64,000 nt of DNA from Streptomyces sp. NRRL S-646. Its GTDB lineage: Bacteria > Actinomycetota > Actinomycetes > Streptomycetales > Streptomycetaceae. Each line of letters starts with the position of its first letter. Position 1 is the stretch's first letter. The position numbers and the translations under genes were made by a program. The notes below the pieces were generated by a model. It did no database searches and was not told the origin of the DNA. It was given only the letters and a program-made list of their open reading frames with translations. Positions 38,204-46,761 of the stretch are shown piece by piece. The stretch covers positions 372,001 through 436,000 of the forward strand of contig NZ_JODC01000005.1 in NCBI RefSeq assembly GCF_000720765.1. The letters run 5' to 3'.

Positions 38204-38647
38204 ATGGCGGAACACACCAGCTCGAGCATCACGATCGAGGCGGCACCGGCCGACGTCATGGGGGTGATCGCAGACTTCGCGCGCTACCCGGACTGGACCG
38301 GTGAGGTGAAGGAGGCGGAGGTCCTCGAGACGGACGCCCAGGGCCGCGCCGAGCAGGTCCGCCTCGTCATGGACGCGGGCGCGATCAAGGACGACCAGGT
38401 GCTGGCGTACACCTGGACCGGTGAGAACTCGGTCTCCTGGACCTTGGTCAAGTCGCAGATGCTGCGGGCGCTGGACGGCTCGTACATCTTGAAGCCGGCG
38501 GGGGCGGGGGCGACCGAGGTCACCTATCAGCTGACCGTGGACGTCAAGATCCCGATGCTCGGGATGATCAAGCGGAAGGCTGAGAAGGTCATTATTGACC
38601 GGGCTTTGGCGGGGTTGAAGAAGCGGGTGGAGTCGGGGGAGAAGTAA
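38204..38647 (+). CDS. SRPBCC (START/polyketide-cyclase-like) protein
   Basis: 147 residues forming a single SRPBCC fold with a hydrophobic cavity. The start is well set by GGAGGAG before the ATG. It is similar in size and position to Rv2185c. The following ArsA-like ATPase gene is in the same order as Rv2184c. It may bind a lipid or isoprenoid; the ligand is not known. An inverted copy of the dispersed repeat separates it from the ATPase gene. Confidence 0.88.
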   Translation: MAEHTSSSITIEAAPADVMGVIADFARYPDWTGEVKEAEVLETDAQGRAEQVRLVMDAGAIKDDQVLAYTWTGENSVSWTLVKSQMLRALDGSYILKPAGAGATEVTYQLTVDVKIPMLGMIKRKAEKVIIDRALAGLKKRVESGEK

Positions 38648-38683
38648 CGGGTCTTGCCATGGGGGTGCTTGTGGGAGTCCGGG

Positions 38684-38750
38684 CGCGGGTTCGTTGTGGC
38701 TGGTCGCGCCCACGCGGCGGAGCCGCACATTGACACAGCTCCGCGCCCCT
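38684..38750 (-). repeat. Dispersed GC-rich intergenic repeat, copy 5 (long form, inverted)
   Basis: Read on the minus strand: AGGGGCGCGGAGCTGTGTC, GCGGCTCCGCCGC, GGGCGCGACCAGCCAC, AACGAACCCGC. The only copy in opposite orientation; it lies between the SRPBCC and ATPase genes. Confidence 0.85.
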
Positions 38751-38778
38751 AGGGGCGTCTGAGTTACCGTTCAGCCTC

Positions 38779-39954
38779 ATGCGCACCATCCTGATCACCG
38801 GGCCCGGCGGTAGCGGTCGTACGACAGTCGCGGCCGCCACTGCCTTGGCTGCCGCTCGCGAGGGAACCCGCACCCTCGTCCTGAGCGCTGACCGCACCGA
38901 CACCCTCGGTGCTGTCCTCGGCGTGACGACCGGCCCGGCGCCCGCCCGCGTCGCCCCCAACCTCACCGCCTGGCGTCCCGATGCCGTCGCCGGGTTCCGG
39001 GACGACCTTGCCGCCTTCCAGGAACGCGCTGCCAACGTCCTCGATCTCCTCGGGGCCTCCCGGCTGGATGCCGAGGAGGTCACCCCCCTGCCCGGTGCCG
39101 AGGAGCTGACGCTCCTGCGTGCCCTGCGGGACGCGGCCCTCGCGGAGGCTCACGACCTGCTGGTCGTCGATCTGCCGCCGACCCCGCAGGCGCTCGCCCT
39201 GCTGGCCCTGCCCGAAGAGCTGCGCCGCTATCTGCGCCGGCTGCTGCCGCCCGAGCGGCAGGCGGCCCGGGCCCTGCGGCCCGTTCTCGGGCGGCTGGCC
39301 GGGATCCCCATGCCCTCGGAATGGCTGTACGAGACGGCCGCCCGCTGGGACAGCGAACTCGGCGCCGTCGAGGCGGTCCTCGCCGACCGGGACACCGTCG
39401 TACGGCTGGTCGCCGAACCAGGACCGGCCGGTGCCGACGCCGTGCACTCCGCCGGGCTCGCCCTGGCCCTGCACGGCCTGCGCCCCGACAGCGTGGTGGC
39501 CAACCGGGTGCTGCCGGAGGGCGCGAGCGGCTGGCTCGCCGGGCTCGTCGCCCAGCAGCGCAAGGCCCTGGAGGAGTGGCAGGAGCCGTACGACGTCCGG
39601 ACGGTCGCCCACCTCGGCCGCGACCCCCGGGGCATGGACGACCTCGCCGCACTCGCCGTCCCCGGCGCCCTGGACGTCAACGACACGACCTCCACCGTCG
39701 AGTGGCCAGTCGCCGACCGGCTCGCCGACGACGGCGTGCTCGTCTGGCACATCCCGCTGCCCGGCGCCATACGCGACGACCTCGACCTCATCCGGCGGGG
39801 CGACGAACTCGTCGTCGCGGCAAGCCAGTTCCGCCGTATCGTGCCGCTGCCGTCCGTCCTGCGCCGCTGCACCGTCGAGGGGGCCGCGCTGCGCGAGGGA
39901 GAACTGCGCATCCGGTTCGTACCCGACCCGGATCTGTGGCCTCAGAGGCCGTGA
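38779..39954 (+). CDS. ArsA/GET3-like ATPase with altered P-loop
   Basis: 391 residues of the SIMIBI class, like Rv2184c. The N-terminal P-loop reads GPGGSGRTT: the family has a deviant GKGGxGKT/S, and here the signature lysine pair is Pro and Arg. Other motifs are VLSADRTD (the A' region) and VVDLPPTPQALALL (switch II). With Lys replaced by Arg, nucleotide binding may persist while hydrolysis is weak. It may handle membrane proteins or lipids with its neighbours rather than arsenite. No arsenic genes are near. Confidence 0.82.
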   Translation: MRTILITGPGGSGRTTVAAATALAAAREGTRTLVLSADRTDTLGAVLGVTTGPAPARVAPNLTAWRPDAVAGFRDDLAAFQERAANVLDLLGASRLDAEEVTPLPGAEELTLLRALRDAALAEAHDLLVVDLPPTPQALALLALPEELRRYLRRLLPPERQAARALRPVLGRLAGIPMPSEWLYETAARWDSELGAVEAVLADRDTVVRLVAEPGPAGADAVHSAGLALALHGLRPDSVVANRVLPEGASGWLAGLVAQQRKALEEWQEPYDVRTVAHLGRDPRGMDDLAALAVPGALDVNDTTSTVEWPVADRLADDGVLVWHIPLPGAIRDDLDLIRRGDELVVAASQFRRIVPLPSVLRRCTVEGAALREGELRIRFVPDPDLWPQRP

Positions 39955-40011
39955 ACCACGTACGCCCATTCGGGTAACGTCGTAGAGACGAACCGTAGTC
40001 AGGAGGTCGTC

Positions 40012-40512
40012 ATGAGCGAAGAGCGCCCGCCGTCCGACGCCGGCAATCACGAGGTGATCGACGAGGTGCGGGCGACCGACGCCGACGCCTGGGAGAAGGC
40101 GTGTGCCGAGGACCTCGCGGCGGAGAAGGCCCGCCGCCGTGCCGAGCACGGCCAGCCGCCGATCTCGGCCGGCGAGGAACTGCGCAAGCTCGTCGACGCC
40201 GTATCGGAGAAGCTGTCGTCGATCCAGTCGCCGCTGCTCGGCTCCGTCGCCGGACCGGCCGCCCAGCAGGTGGTGAAGCAGGTCGTCCAGCAGGCGAAGG
40301 CCGCGGTCGAGCCCGTCATCGAACGCAATCCGGACGTCTTCGACCACCTCGCCGCCGCGGGCAACGAACTGCTCGCCGCCTACCGTTCCGCGGTCCAGGC
40401 CCAGGAACAGCGCTGGACGAGCCGTACGACGGACCTGCACAAGGATCTGGACGAGCGCCGGGACGGCGACGAGGGCGGCACCGGTCCCGGGCAACGCATC
40501 GACCTGGACTGA
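40012..40512 (+). CDS. Conserved actinobacterial protein of unknown function (DUF5304-like)
   Basis: 166 residues, mostly helical, charged at both ends. The middle (~50-120) has heptad-like amphipathic helices (LRKLVDAVSEKLSSIQSPLLG; VVKQVVQQAKAAVEPVIE). No TM helix, no signal peptide, no cysteine. AGGAGG precedes the ATG. The position resembles Rv2183c in the mycobacterial order. It may be a partner of the ATPase upstream; that is inference from position only. Confidence 0.8.
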   Translation: MSEERPPSDAGNHEVIDEVRATDADAWEKACAEDLAAEKARRRAEHGQPPISAGEELRKLVDAVSEKLSSIQSPLLGSVAGPAAQQVVKQVVQQAKAAVEPVIERNPDVFDHLAAAGNELLAAYRSAVQAQEQRWTSRTTDLHKDLDERRDGDEGGTGPGQRIDLD

Positions 40513-40644
40513 CACCTCCCCACACCCCTCCCTCAGGCCTCGCCGCCCTGTTCCCGCCTGCCCAGCGATTGGACGTCGAGGCCTTGGCGGCAGGGCCTCG
40601 GGTACGGTTGGCCGTAGCGGGGCTCGACCGAAACTGAGGGATTC

Positions 40645-41598
40645 ATGGGACTCACCATCGGCGTCGACATCGGCGGCACCAAGATCGCGGCCGGCGTGGT
40701 CGATGAGGAAGGCAACATCCTCTCGACGTACAAGGTGCCGACCCCGGGCACGCCCGAGGCGATCGTGGACGCCATCGCCTCCGCCGTGGAGGGCGCACGC
40801 GCCGGGCACGAGATCGTGGGCGTGGGCATCGGTGCGGCCGGGTACGTCAACCGCCAGCGCTCGGAGGTCTACTTCGCGCCCAACATCGACTGGCGCAACG
40901 AGCCGCTGAAGGCCAAGGTCGAGGCCCGCGTGGGCCTGCCGGTCGTCGTGGAGAACGACGCCAACGCGGCCGCATGGGGCGAGTACAAGTTCGGCGCGGG
41001 CAAGGGCCACCGCAACGTCATCTGCATCACCCTCGGCACCGGCCTCGGCGGCGGCATCATCATCGGCAACAAGCTGCGCCGCGGGCACTACGGCGTGGCC
41101 GCCGAGTTCGGCCACATCCGCATGGTGCCGGACGGCCTGCTGTGCGGCTGCGGCAGCCAGGGCTGCTGGGAGCAGTACGCCTCCGGGCGCGCCCTCGTCA
41201 GATACGCCAAGCAGCGCGCCAACGCCACCCCCGAGAACGCCGAGATCCTGCTCGGCCTCGGTGACGGCAGCCCCGACGGCATCGAGGGCAAGCACATCTC
41301 CATGGCCGCCCGCCAGGGCGACCCCGTCGCCGTCGACTCCTACCGCGAGCTCGCCCGCTGGGCCGGCGCGGGCCTCGCCGACCTGGCCTCCCTCTTCGAC
41401 CCCTCCGCCTTCATCGTCGGCGGAGGCCTCTCGGACGAGGGCGAACTGGTCCTCGACCCGATCCGCAAGTCCTACAAGCGCTGGCTGGTCGGCGGCAACT
41501 GGCGGCCGGTGGCCGAGGTCATCGCCGCCCAACTGGGCAACAAGGCGGGCCTGGTCGGAGCAGCGGACCTGGCTCGGGAGCCCGACCCCATCATGTGA
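40645..41598 (+). CDS. glkA: ROK-family glucokinase GlkA
   Basis: 317 residues, the length of S. coelicolor GlkA, which phosphorylates glucose and is needed for glucose repression. The ATP motif is GVDIGGTKIAAGVVD, with catalytic ENDANAAAWGE and the ROK zinc motif CGCGSQGCWEQYASG. A TGAGG ribosome site precedes the ATG. pfkA lies 5 kb further on. A short-form repeat follows the stop. Confidence 0.96.
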   Translation: MGLTIGVDIGGTKIAAGVVDEEGNILSTYKVPTPGTPEAIVDAIASAVEGARAGHEIVGVGIGAAGYVNRQRSEVYFAPNIDWRNEPLKAKVEARVGLPVVVENDANAAAWGEYKFGAGKGHRNVICITLGTGLGGGIIIGNKLRRGHYGVAAEFGHIRMVPDGLLCGCGSQGCWEQYASGRALVRYAKQRANATPENAEILLGLGDGSPDGIEGKHISMAARQGDPVAVDSYRELARWAGAGLADLASLFDPSAFIVGGGLSDEGELVLDPIRKSYKRWLVGGNWRPVAEVIAAQLGNKAGLVGAADLAREPDPIM

Positions 41599-41635
41599 CG
41601 CCGATTTCCTGCGAGACGGCCACTGCGCTTCCGTA

Positions 41636-41683
41636 AGGGGCGCGGGGAACGGCGCGACAAGCCACGACGAACCGGCAGTCGCC
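41636..41683 (+). repeat. Dispersed GC-rich intergenic repeat, copy 6 (short form)
   Basis: AGGGGCGCGGGGAACGGCGCG, then CAAGCCACGACGAACC and GGCAGTCGCC. Collinear with copy 4 at 33408. It lies between glkA and the next gene. Confidence 0.8.
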
Positions 41684-41726
41684 CACAAACCTCGCGCCCC
41701 GAGCCTTTGGGCGTACATTGATCCAC

Positions 41727-42473
41727 ATGGAGCTGCTGCCCAACTCCCACACGGAACCGGACGGTTCAGCCGTCATCCGAGTCCTCAGCTACAACATCCG
41801 CTCCATGCGCGATGACACGGACGCCCTGGCCAGGGTGATCACCACCTGCGCCCCCGACCTGGTCCTCATCCAGGAAGCCCCCCGCTTCTTCCGCTGGCGC
41901 AAGAAACTCGCCCGCCTGGCCGCGGCCTCCGGCCAGGTGATCCTCACGGGCGGTGCGACAGCCTCCGGACCGGCGATCCTGTGCAGTCTGAGGGCCACGG
42001 TCGAGCGCACGGAAGACGTCCTCCTCCCGCTCACCCCCGGCCTGCACCGCCGCGGCTTCGCCACGGCAGTGATCCGCTTCGGCGGCACCCGTCTGGGCGT
42101 GGTCAGCTACCACCTCTCCCTGCAGGCGGACGAGCGGTACGACCAGGGCGGCATGCTCCTGGACCGCCTCGCCGGCCTGGGCGTCGATCACGCGATCGCC
42201 GGCGGCGATCTCAACGACCGCCCCACCGGCCGTACCTTCCGCCGGCTCGCCGAGGACCTCCAGGACTGCCGGGTGATCGCCCCCTGGGGCAGCGAGTTCA
42301 CCTTCACGCCGGTCGCGCCCTTCCAGCGCATCGACGCGATCTTCGCCACCAAGGGCATCGAGGTACTCGGCTGCGGGGTCCCCCTCGGCCTCCCCGGAGT
42401 CACGGAGGAAGACCTGAGGGCGGCCACGGACCATCTTCCGGTGCTGGCCGCCCTCAGAATCCCAGCTGCCTAG
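41727..42473 (+). CDS. Endonuclease/exonuclease/phosphatase-fold protein
   Basis: 248 residues of the EEP fold: SYNIRSM (Asn), LIQEAPRFF (metal-binding Glu), GDLNDRPTG (Asp/Asn pair) and the final TDHLPVLAAL (catalytic Asp-His). All catalytic residues are present. No signal peptide. Members hydrolyse DNA, phosphoinositides or nucleotides; the substrate is unknown. The ATG at 41727 lies 7 bases after a TACATT -10-like box, so the mRNA may be leaderless. Its stop overlaps that of the convergent membrane-protein gene. Confidence 0.85.
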   Translation: MELLPNSHTEPDGSAVIRVLSYNIRSMRDDTDALARVITTCAPDLVLIQEAPRFFRWRKKLARLAAASGQVILTGGATASGPAILCSLRATVERTEDVLLPLTPGLHRRGFATAVIRFGGTRLGVVSYHLSLQADERYDQGGMLLDRLAGLGVDHAIAGGDLNDRPTGRTFRRLAEDLQDCRVIAPWGSEFTFTPVAPFQRIDAIFATKGIEVLGCGVPLGLPGVTEEDLRAATDHLPVLAALRIPAA

Positions 42474-43036
42474 ACGACGGCTCCGCGCCCCGGGTCGTCG
42501 TCGTCCTCGTCGTCCGTCTTCATCCGCATCACCAGCGTGGCGAAACCGCCCAGGAAGCCGCCGATGCCGAGCGTGGCCAGCCACCAGGTCATGTCCCAGC
42601 TGAGCAGCACCGCCAGCAGGAGCAGGATCGGACCGCCGATCACCCCCAGCCAGGCGAACTTCGCGGTCGTGTCGGCGGTGGGCAGCGGCGGCGGTTCCGG
42701 CGGTACGAAGTGGCCCTCGTCGTCCTCGTCGAAGTCGTCCTCGGACGGCGCGGCGGCCGTGTAGTCACGCGGGCCGACGCCGGGCGCGAAGGAGACGGAG
42801 CCGCCCAGGGGCTTCTTCGGCTTCTCCTGCTTCGGTGCCTCACCCTCGGAGTCGTCGTTGGTCTCCGGCTCGAGCAGCGCCAGGTCCTCGACCGACTTGA
42901 ACGGCTTGCTGCCCGGCGGGTCCTTCGGCTCCTCGCCGTAACCGGCGACGATCGCGGCCCACGCGGCGTCCTCGTCGAAGGGGACGCCCTGCTCCTCCGG
43001 CTCGCGGTCCTCGCGGTCCGAGTCGTGCTCAGCCAC
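42470..43036 (-). CDS. Acidic protein with C-terminal TM hairpin, unknown
   Basis: 188 residues. The N-terminal ~120 are acidic, Pro-rich and disordered (runs such as DDFDEDDEGH). Two TM helices follow (~128-146 and ~150-170), and the tail is again acidic (DDEDDDD). The start is the GTG at 43036, overlapping the last bases of the upstream esterase gene; an AAGGGA site lies ahead of it. Likely co-transcribed with the esterase. No domain is recognised and no function is proposed. Confidence 0.78.
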   Translation of the reverse strand: MAEHDSDREDREPEEQGVPFDEDAAWAAIVAGYGEEPKDPPGSKPFKSVEDLALLEPETNDDSEGEAPKQEKPKKPLGGSVSFAPGVGPRDYTAAAPSEDDFDEDDEGHFVPPEPPPLPTADTTAKFAWLGVIGGPILLLLAVLLSWDMTWWLATLGIGGFLGGFATLVMRMKTDDEDDDDPGRGAVV

Positions 43037-43826
43037 CTGCGGCCGTCCCTTCCTTGCCGACACTGGGTGCGAGCCGGCCGATGAACGCGAGGCTCTCTTC
43101 GAAAATCCGGTCCGCATCGTGGTCCAACGTCGCCACGTGGTAGCTCTGTTCCAGCAGTATCTCCGTCACATCCCTCGACGAGACCCGGCCGAGGATCCGC
43201 GCCGAGTCGGCCGGCGGCACGACGTGGTCCTGCGGGCTGCGCAGCACCAGCAGCGGCTGCGTGACCTGCGGCAGCTCGCCGTCGACCAGCCGGAAGAAGT
43301 TCCGCAGGGAGTGCGCCGCGTGCAGCGGCACCCGGTCGTAGCCCAGCTCGGCGCTGCCCTCCTTCGCGATGTCGCTGGCGATCCCCTTCGACGTACGCAC
43401 GAGATGGCGGGCCACGGGAAGCGCGTACGGGGAAAAGCCGTGCATGCGGTTCGCCGGGTTGACGACCACCACGCCGCGGACCGCCTCCCCGTGCTTCGCC
43501 GCCAGGCGCAGAGCCAGGGTGGCGCCCATGGACAGGCCGGCCACGAACACGTCGCTGCAGCGCTCGCGCAGGGACCGCAGCTCACGGTCCACCTCGGCGT
43601 ACCAGTCCTGCCAGCCGGTGAGCTGCATGTCCTCCCAGCGGGTGCCGTGCCCGGGCAGCAGCGGCAGTGAGACCGTGAGGCCGCGCTCGGCGAGATACTC
43701 GGCCCAGGGGCGCAGCGACTGGGGGGAACCGGTGAAGCCGTGGCAGAGCAGGACGCCGACCTCCCCGCCCTCGTGGCGGTACGGCTCGGCTCCAGGAAGG
43801 ACCGGCACCTTCGGTCTCCTGTTCAT
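43029..43826 (-). CDS. Alpha/beta-hydrolase carboxylesterase (Est30-like)
   Basis: 265 residues. The oxyanion region is VLLCHGFTGSPQSL, the nucleophile elbow GLSMG, the acid in LRSPQDHVVPP and the histidine in QSYHVATLDHD: a full triad. The size and order fit the small carboxylesterases or monoacylglycerol lipases. The ATG at 43826 is used, though a GTG 36 bases upstream is possible. It is divergent from plsC, so a link to lipid turnover is reasonable but inferred. Confidence 0.87.
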   Translation of the reverse strand: MNRRPKVPVLPGAEPYRHEGGEVGVLLCHGFTGSPQSLRPWAEYLAERGLTVSLPLLPGHGTRWEDMQLTGWQDWYAEVDRELRSLRERCSDVFVAGLSMGATLALRLAAKHGEAVRGVVVVNPANRMHGFSPYALPVARHLVRTSKGIASDIAKEGSAELGYDRVPLHAAHSLRNFFRLVDGELPQVTQPLLVLRSPQDHVVPPADSARILGRVSSRDVTEILLEQSYHVATLDHDADRIFEESLAFIGRLAPSVGKEGTAAGG

Positions 43827-43955
43827 GAGAGTTGAGAGTGACGTGAAGTCCAGGTGCTTCACCGTACGCGACCGCACTGACACCGACCAGGGTCGTCGGC
43901 TCCTTCGACAGTGCTCCGGGTTAAGGTCTGACCGACGGAAACGGGAGGCACACGG

Positions 43956-44687
43956 GTGTTGTACGGCACGATGAAGGTTGCCATCGGGGGGCCGCTGAAG
44001 GTCGCCTTCAGGCCCTGGGTGGAAGGCCTGGAGAACATTCCGGCGGAGGGCGCCGCCATCCTGGCGAGCAATCACCTCTCCTTTTCCGACTCGTTCTTCC
44101 TGCCCGCGGTCCTCGACCGCAAGGTCACTTTCATCGCCAAGGCCGAGTACTTCACGACGCCCGGCGTGAAGGGCCGTCTGACGGCCGCCTTCTTCAAGGG
44201 CGTCGGCCAGCTCCCGGTGGACCGCTCCGGCGCACGCGGCGCGGGCGAGGCCGCGATCAAGAGCGGTATGGAGGTCCTGGAGCGAGGTGAGCTCTTCGGC
44301 ATCTACCCGGAGGGCACGCGCTCGCCGGACGGGCGCCTCTACCGCGGCAAGCCCGGTGGTCTCGCGCGCGTGGCGCTGGCCACCGGCGCGCCGGTCATCC
44401 CGGTCGCGATGATCGACACCGAGAAGATCCAGCCGCCGGGGAAGGTCATGCCCAAGCTGATGCGCCCCGGCATCCGCATCGGCAAGCCCCTCGACTTCAG
44501 CCGCTACCAGGGCATGGAGCACGACCGCTTCGTGCTGCGCGCGGTCACCGACGAGGTCATGTACGAGATCATGAAGCTCTCCGGCCAGGAGTACGTCGAC
44601 ATGTACGCGACCGCGGCCAAGCGGCAGATCGCGGACGCGGCGAAGGCCGAGAAGGAACAGGCCAAGAAGGAGAAGCCCGGGGCCTAG
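43956..44687 (+). CDS. plsC: 1-acyl-sn-glycerol-3-phosphate acyltransferase PlsC
   Basis: 243 residues; makes phosphatidic acid at the membrane. The acyltransferase motifs are NHLSFSD (HX4D), YPEGTRSPDG and PVIPVAMI. The GTG start is preceded by GGGAGG 7 bases upstream. The Lys/Glu-rich C-terminus is cytoplasmic. It matches Rv2182c in the mycobacterial order. A related acyl acceptor, such as a PIM, is possible given the GT4/GT87 neighbours. Confidence 0.93.
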   Translation: MLYGTMKVAIGGPLKVAFRPWVEGLENIPAEGAAILASNHLSFSDSFFLPAVLDRKVTFIAKAEYFTTPGVKGRLTAAFFKGVGQLPVDRSGARGAGEAAIKSGMEVLERGELFGIYPEGTRSPDGRLYRGKPGGLARVALATGAPVIPVAMIDTEKIQPPGKVMPKLMRPGIRIGKPLDFSRYQGMEHDRFVLRAVTDEVMYEIMKLSGQEYVDMYATAAKRQIADAAKAEKEQAKKEKPGA

Positions 44688-44714
44688 GCTCTCGGTCGAG
44701 GGGGGTGGGGGGAC

Positions 44715-45929
44715 ATGCCCAAGCGCGAGCGTGTCATGAGGATGTCGGTCGAGCAGCCGCTGTGGCGTGCGCTGACCGCGTACCGGTTGCTCACGATGCT
44801 GTACGCGGTCGGCCTGTTCGCCACCGCCTACGACGAGTACGACCACGCGGGCGTCGCCATCGTCTACTACGTCGTCCTGTTCGTGTGGACGCTCGCCACC
44901 CTGCCCCGCGTCCAGAGCGCGGCCGCCTGCACCAAGCGCTTCCTCGCGGTCGACCTCGCCATCGCGCTCACCGGCATCCTGCTGACCCCGCTGGCCGCCA
45001 ACGACCAGCACATCCACAACGGCGGCCCCACCCTGCCGTCGATATGGACCGCCGGCTCGGTCCTCGCGTACGCCATCAAGGGCGGCTGGCGCTGGGCCGC
45101 GTTCGCGTCGACGCCGGTCGCCGCCGCCAACCTGATCGAGCGCGGCGCCCCCGCCCGCGACACCGTCCACAACGTGATCCTGGTCTGGGTCGCCTCGATC
45201 GCCATCGGCTACGTCGTCGAGGTCGCCCGTGCCTCCGAGCGCACCCTCGCCCGCGCCCTGGAGATCGAGGCCGCAACCCGGGAGCGGGAGCGGCTCGCCC
45301 GCGACATCCACGACGGCGTGCTCCAGGTGCTGGCCATGGTGCAGCGCCGGGGCGCGGTGATCGGCGGCGAGGCGGCAGAGCTGGGCCGGATGGCCGGCGA
45401 GCAGGAGGTCGCGCTGCGCACCCTGGTCTCCGGCGGGCTGGTCCCCATCTCCCGGGTGTCGGAGGACGCCGCCGAGGGCGCGGTCGTACGGGCCGTGGAG
45501 GAGCCGTCGTACGACGAGGACGGTCCGGTGGACCTGCGGGTGCTGCTCGCCCCGTACGCCGCCGCGAAGGTCAGCTTCGCCGAACCGGGAGCGGCCGTTC
45601 TGCTGCCCAGACCCGCCGCGAGGGAGCTGGCCGCGGCCGTCGGCGCCGCCCTGGACAACGTGCGCAGGCACGCCGGCGAGGACGCGCGCGCGTGGATCCT
45701 TGTCGAGGACGAGCCCGACGAGGTCGTGGTGACCGTACGGGACGACGGCCCCGGCATCCCCGAGGGCCGGCTCGCGCAGGCCGAGGGGGAGGGGCGGCTC
45801 GGGGTCGCCCTGTCGATCCGCGGCCGGCTGCGCGACCTCGGCGGCAGCGCCGAACTGATCTCGGTGCCCGGCCAGGGCACGGAGGTCGAACTGAAAGTAC
45901 CGAAGGACGCGAAGGCGGGGCATCGATGA
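44715..45929 (+). CDS. macS: Membrane histidine kinase MacS
   Basis: 404 residues: five or so N-terminal TM helices (~20-185), a HisKA_3 dimerisation domain with the phospho-histidine in ARDIHDGVLQVL, then an HATPase domain with N-box DNVRRHA and DDGPGIPEGR. It pairs with the NarL-type regulator that overlaps its stop. From memory the pair is MacRS of S. coelicolor (SCO2120/SCO2121), which controls morphogenesis and antibiotic output through membrane-protein genes. The signal is unknown. The start at 44715 follows GGGGTGGGG. Confidence 0.88.
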   Translation: MPKRERVMRMSVEQPLWRALTAYRLLTMLYAVGLFATAYDEYDHAGVAIVYYVVLFVWTLATLPRVQSAAACTKRFLAVDLAIALTGILLTPLAANDQHIHNGGPTLPSIWTAGSVLAYAIKGGWRWAAFASTPVAAANLIERGAPARDTVHNVILVWVASIAIGYVVEVARASERTLARALEIEAATRERERLARDIHDGVLQVLAMVQRRGAVIGGEAAELGRMAGEQEVALRTLVSGGLVPISRVSEDAAEGAVVRAVEEPSYDEDGPVDLRVLLAPYAAAKVSFAEPGAAVLLPRPAARELAAAVGAALDNVRRHAGEDARAWILVEDEPDEVVVTVRDDGPGIPEGRLAQAEGEGRLGVALSIRGRLRDLGGSAELISVPGQGTEVELKVPKDAKAGHR

Positions 45930-46603
45930 GTGAGCAGCAGGGCGCGATCAAGGTCATGGTGGTCGACGACCACCCCATGTGGCGCGACGCCGTCGCCCGT
46001 GACCTGACCGAGTCCGGCTTCGACGTGGTCGCCACCGCGGGCGACGGCGACCAGGCCGTGCGCCGCGCCAAGGCCGCCGGCCCCGATGTGCTCGTGCTCG
46101 ACCTGAACCTGCCCGCCAAGCCCGGCGTCCAGGTCTGCAAGGAGCTCGTCGGCCACAACCCTGCGCTGCGCGTCCTGGTGCTGTCGGCGAGCGGAGAGCA
46201 CGCCGACGTCCTGGAGGCGGTGAAGTCGGGTGCGACCGGCTATCTGCTGAAGTCGGCGTCCACGGACGAACTGCTGGACGCGGTGCGCCGCACGGCCGTC
46301 GGCGACCCGGTGTTCACACCGGGTCTGGCCGGACTGGTCCTCGGCGAGTACCGCCGCCTCGCCTCCGAGCCCGCGCCCGCCCCGGACACCGACCAGCCGG
46401 GCGCCCCGCAGCTCACCGACCGCGAGACCGAGGTGCTGCGCCTGGTCGCCAAGGGCCTGAGCTACAAGCAGATCGCCGAACGCCTGGTCATCTCCCACCG
46501 CACGGTCCAGAACCACGTCCAGAACACCCTCGGCAAGCTCCAGCTGCACAACAGGGTGGAGCTCGTCCGGTACGCCATAGAGCGCGGACTCGACGACGAG
46601 TAA
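45926..46603 (+). CDS. macR: NarL/LuxR-type response regulator MacR
   Basis: 225 residues. The receiver domain (~8-125) has the acidic pair VVDDHP, acceptor aspartate in VLDLNLP, switch residue in VLSASG and lysine in YLLKSAS, all present. The LuxR helix-turn-helix is at ~158-220 (LTDRETEVLRLVAKGLSYKQ). The ATG overlaps the macS stop (ATGA). It is the cognate DNA-binding partner of MacS. Confidence 0.9.
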   Translation: MSEQQGAIKVMVVDDHPMWRDAVARDLTESGFDVVATAGDGDQAVRRAKAAGPDVLVLDLNLPAKPGVQVCKELVGHNPALRVLVLSASGEHADVLEAVKSGATGYLLKSASTDELLDAVRRTAVGDPVFTPGLAGLVLGEYRRLASEPAPAPDTDQPGAPQLTDRETEVLRLVAKGLSYKQIAERLVISHRTVQNHVQNTLGKLQLHNRVELVRYAIERGLDDE

Positions 46604-46700
46604 GAGCTGGACCGGTAAGAGCTAACCGCCGCGAAGGCTTGACGGCGGGTAAACCAACCGCCCGCTGATTCACCGGAATTGCCCTTCCCGCCCATCCCTC

Positions 46701-46716
46701 TGTGACCTGGATCACC
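46701..46716 (+). promoter_or_regulatory. CRP-like site upstream of pfkA
   Basis: TGTGA (46701-46705), six bases, then TCACC (46712-46716): one mismatch from TGTGA-N6-TCACA. It ends 45 bases before the pfkA ATG. Confidence 0.45.
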
Positions 46717-46761
46717 ATTAGCGTGGCTGTCACCAGGCAACTGCGGCGAAGGGACATTTCC

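Noticed and set aside
38779..39954. Arsenite efflux ATPase
   Set aside because: No arsB or arsR nearby, no metal-binding cysteines of ArsA, and the gene sits in a conserved lipid and envelope context.
43029..45923. A 964-codon minus-strand frame covering plsC and macS
   Set aside because: Only its last 265 codons, the esterase, are real. The rest is antisense to well-supported genes.
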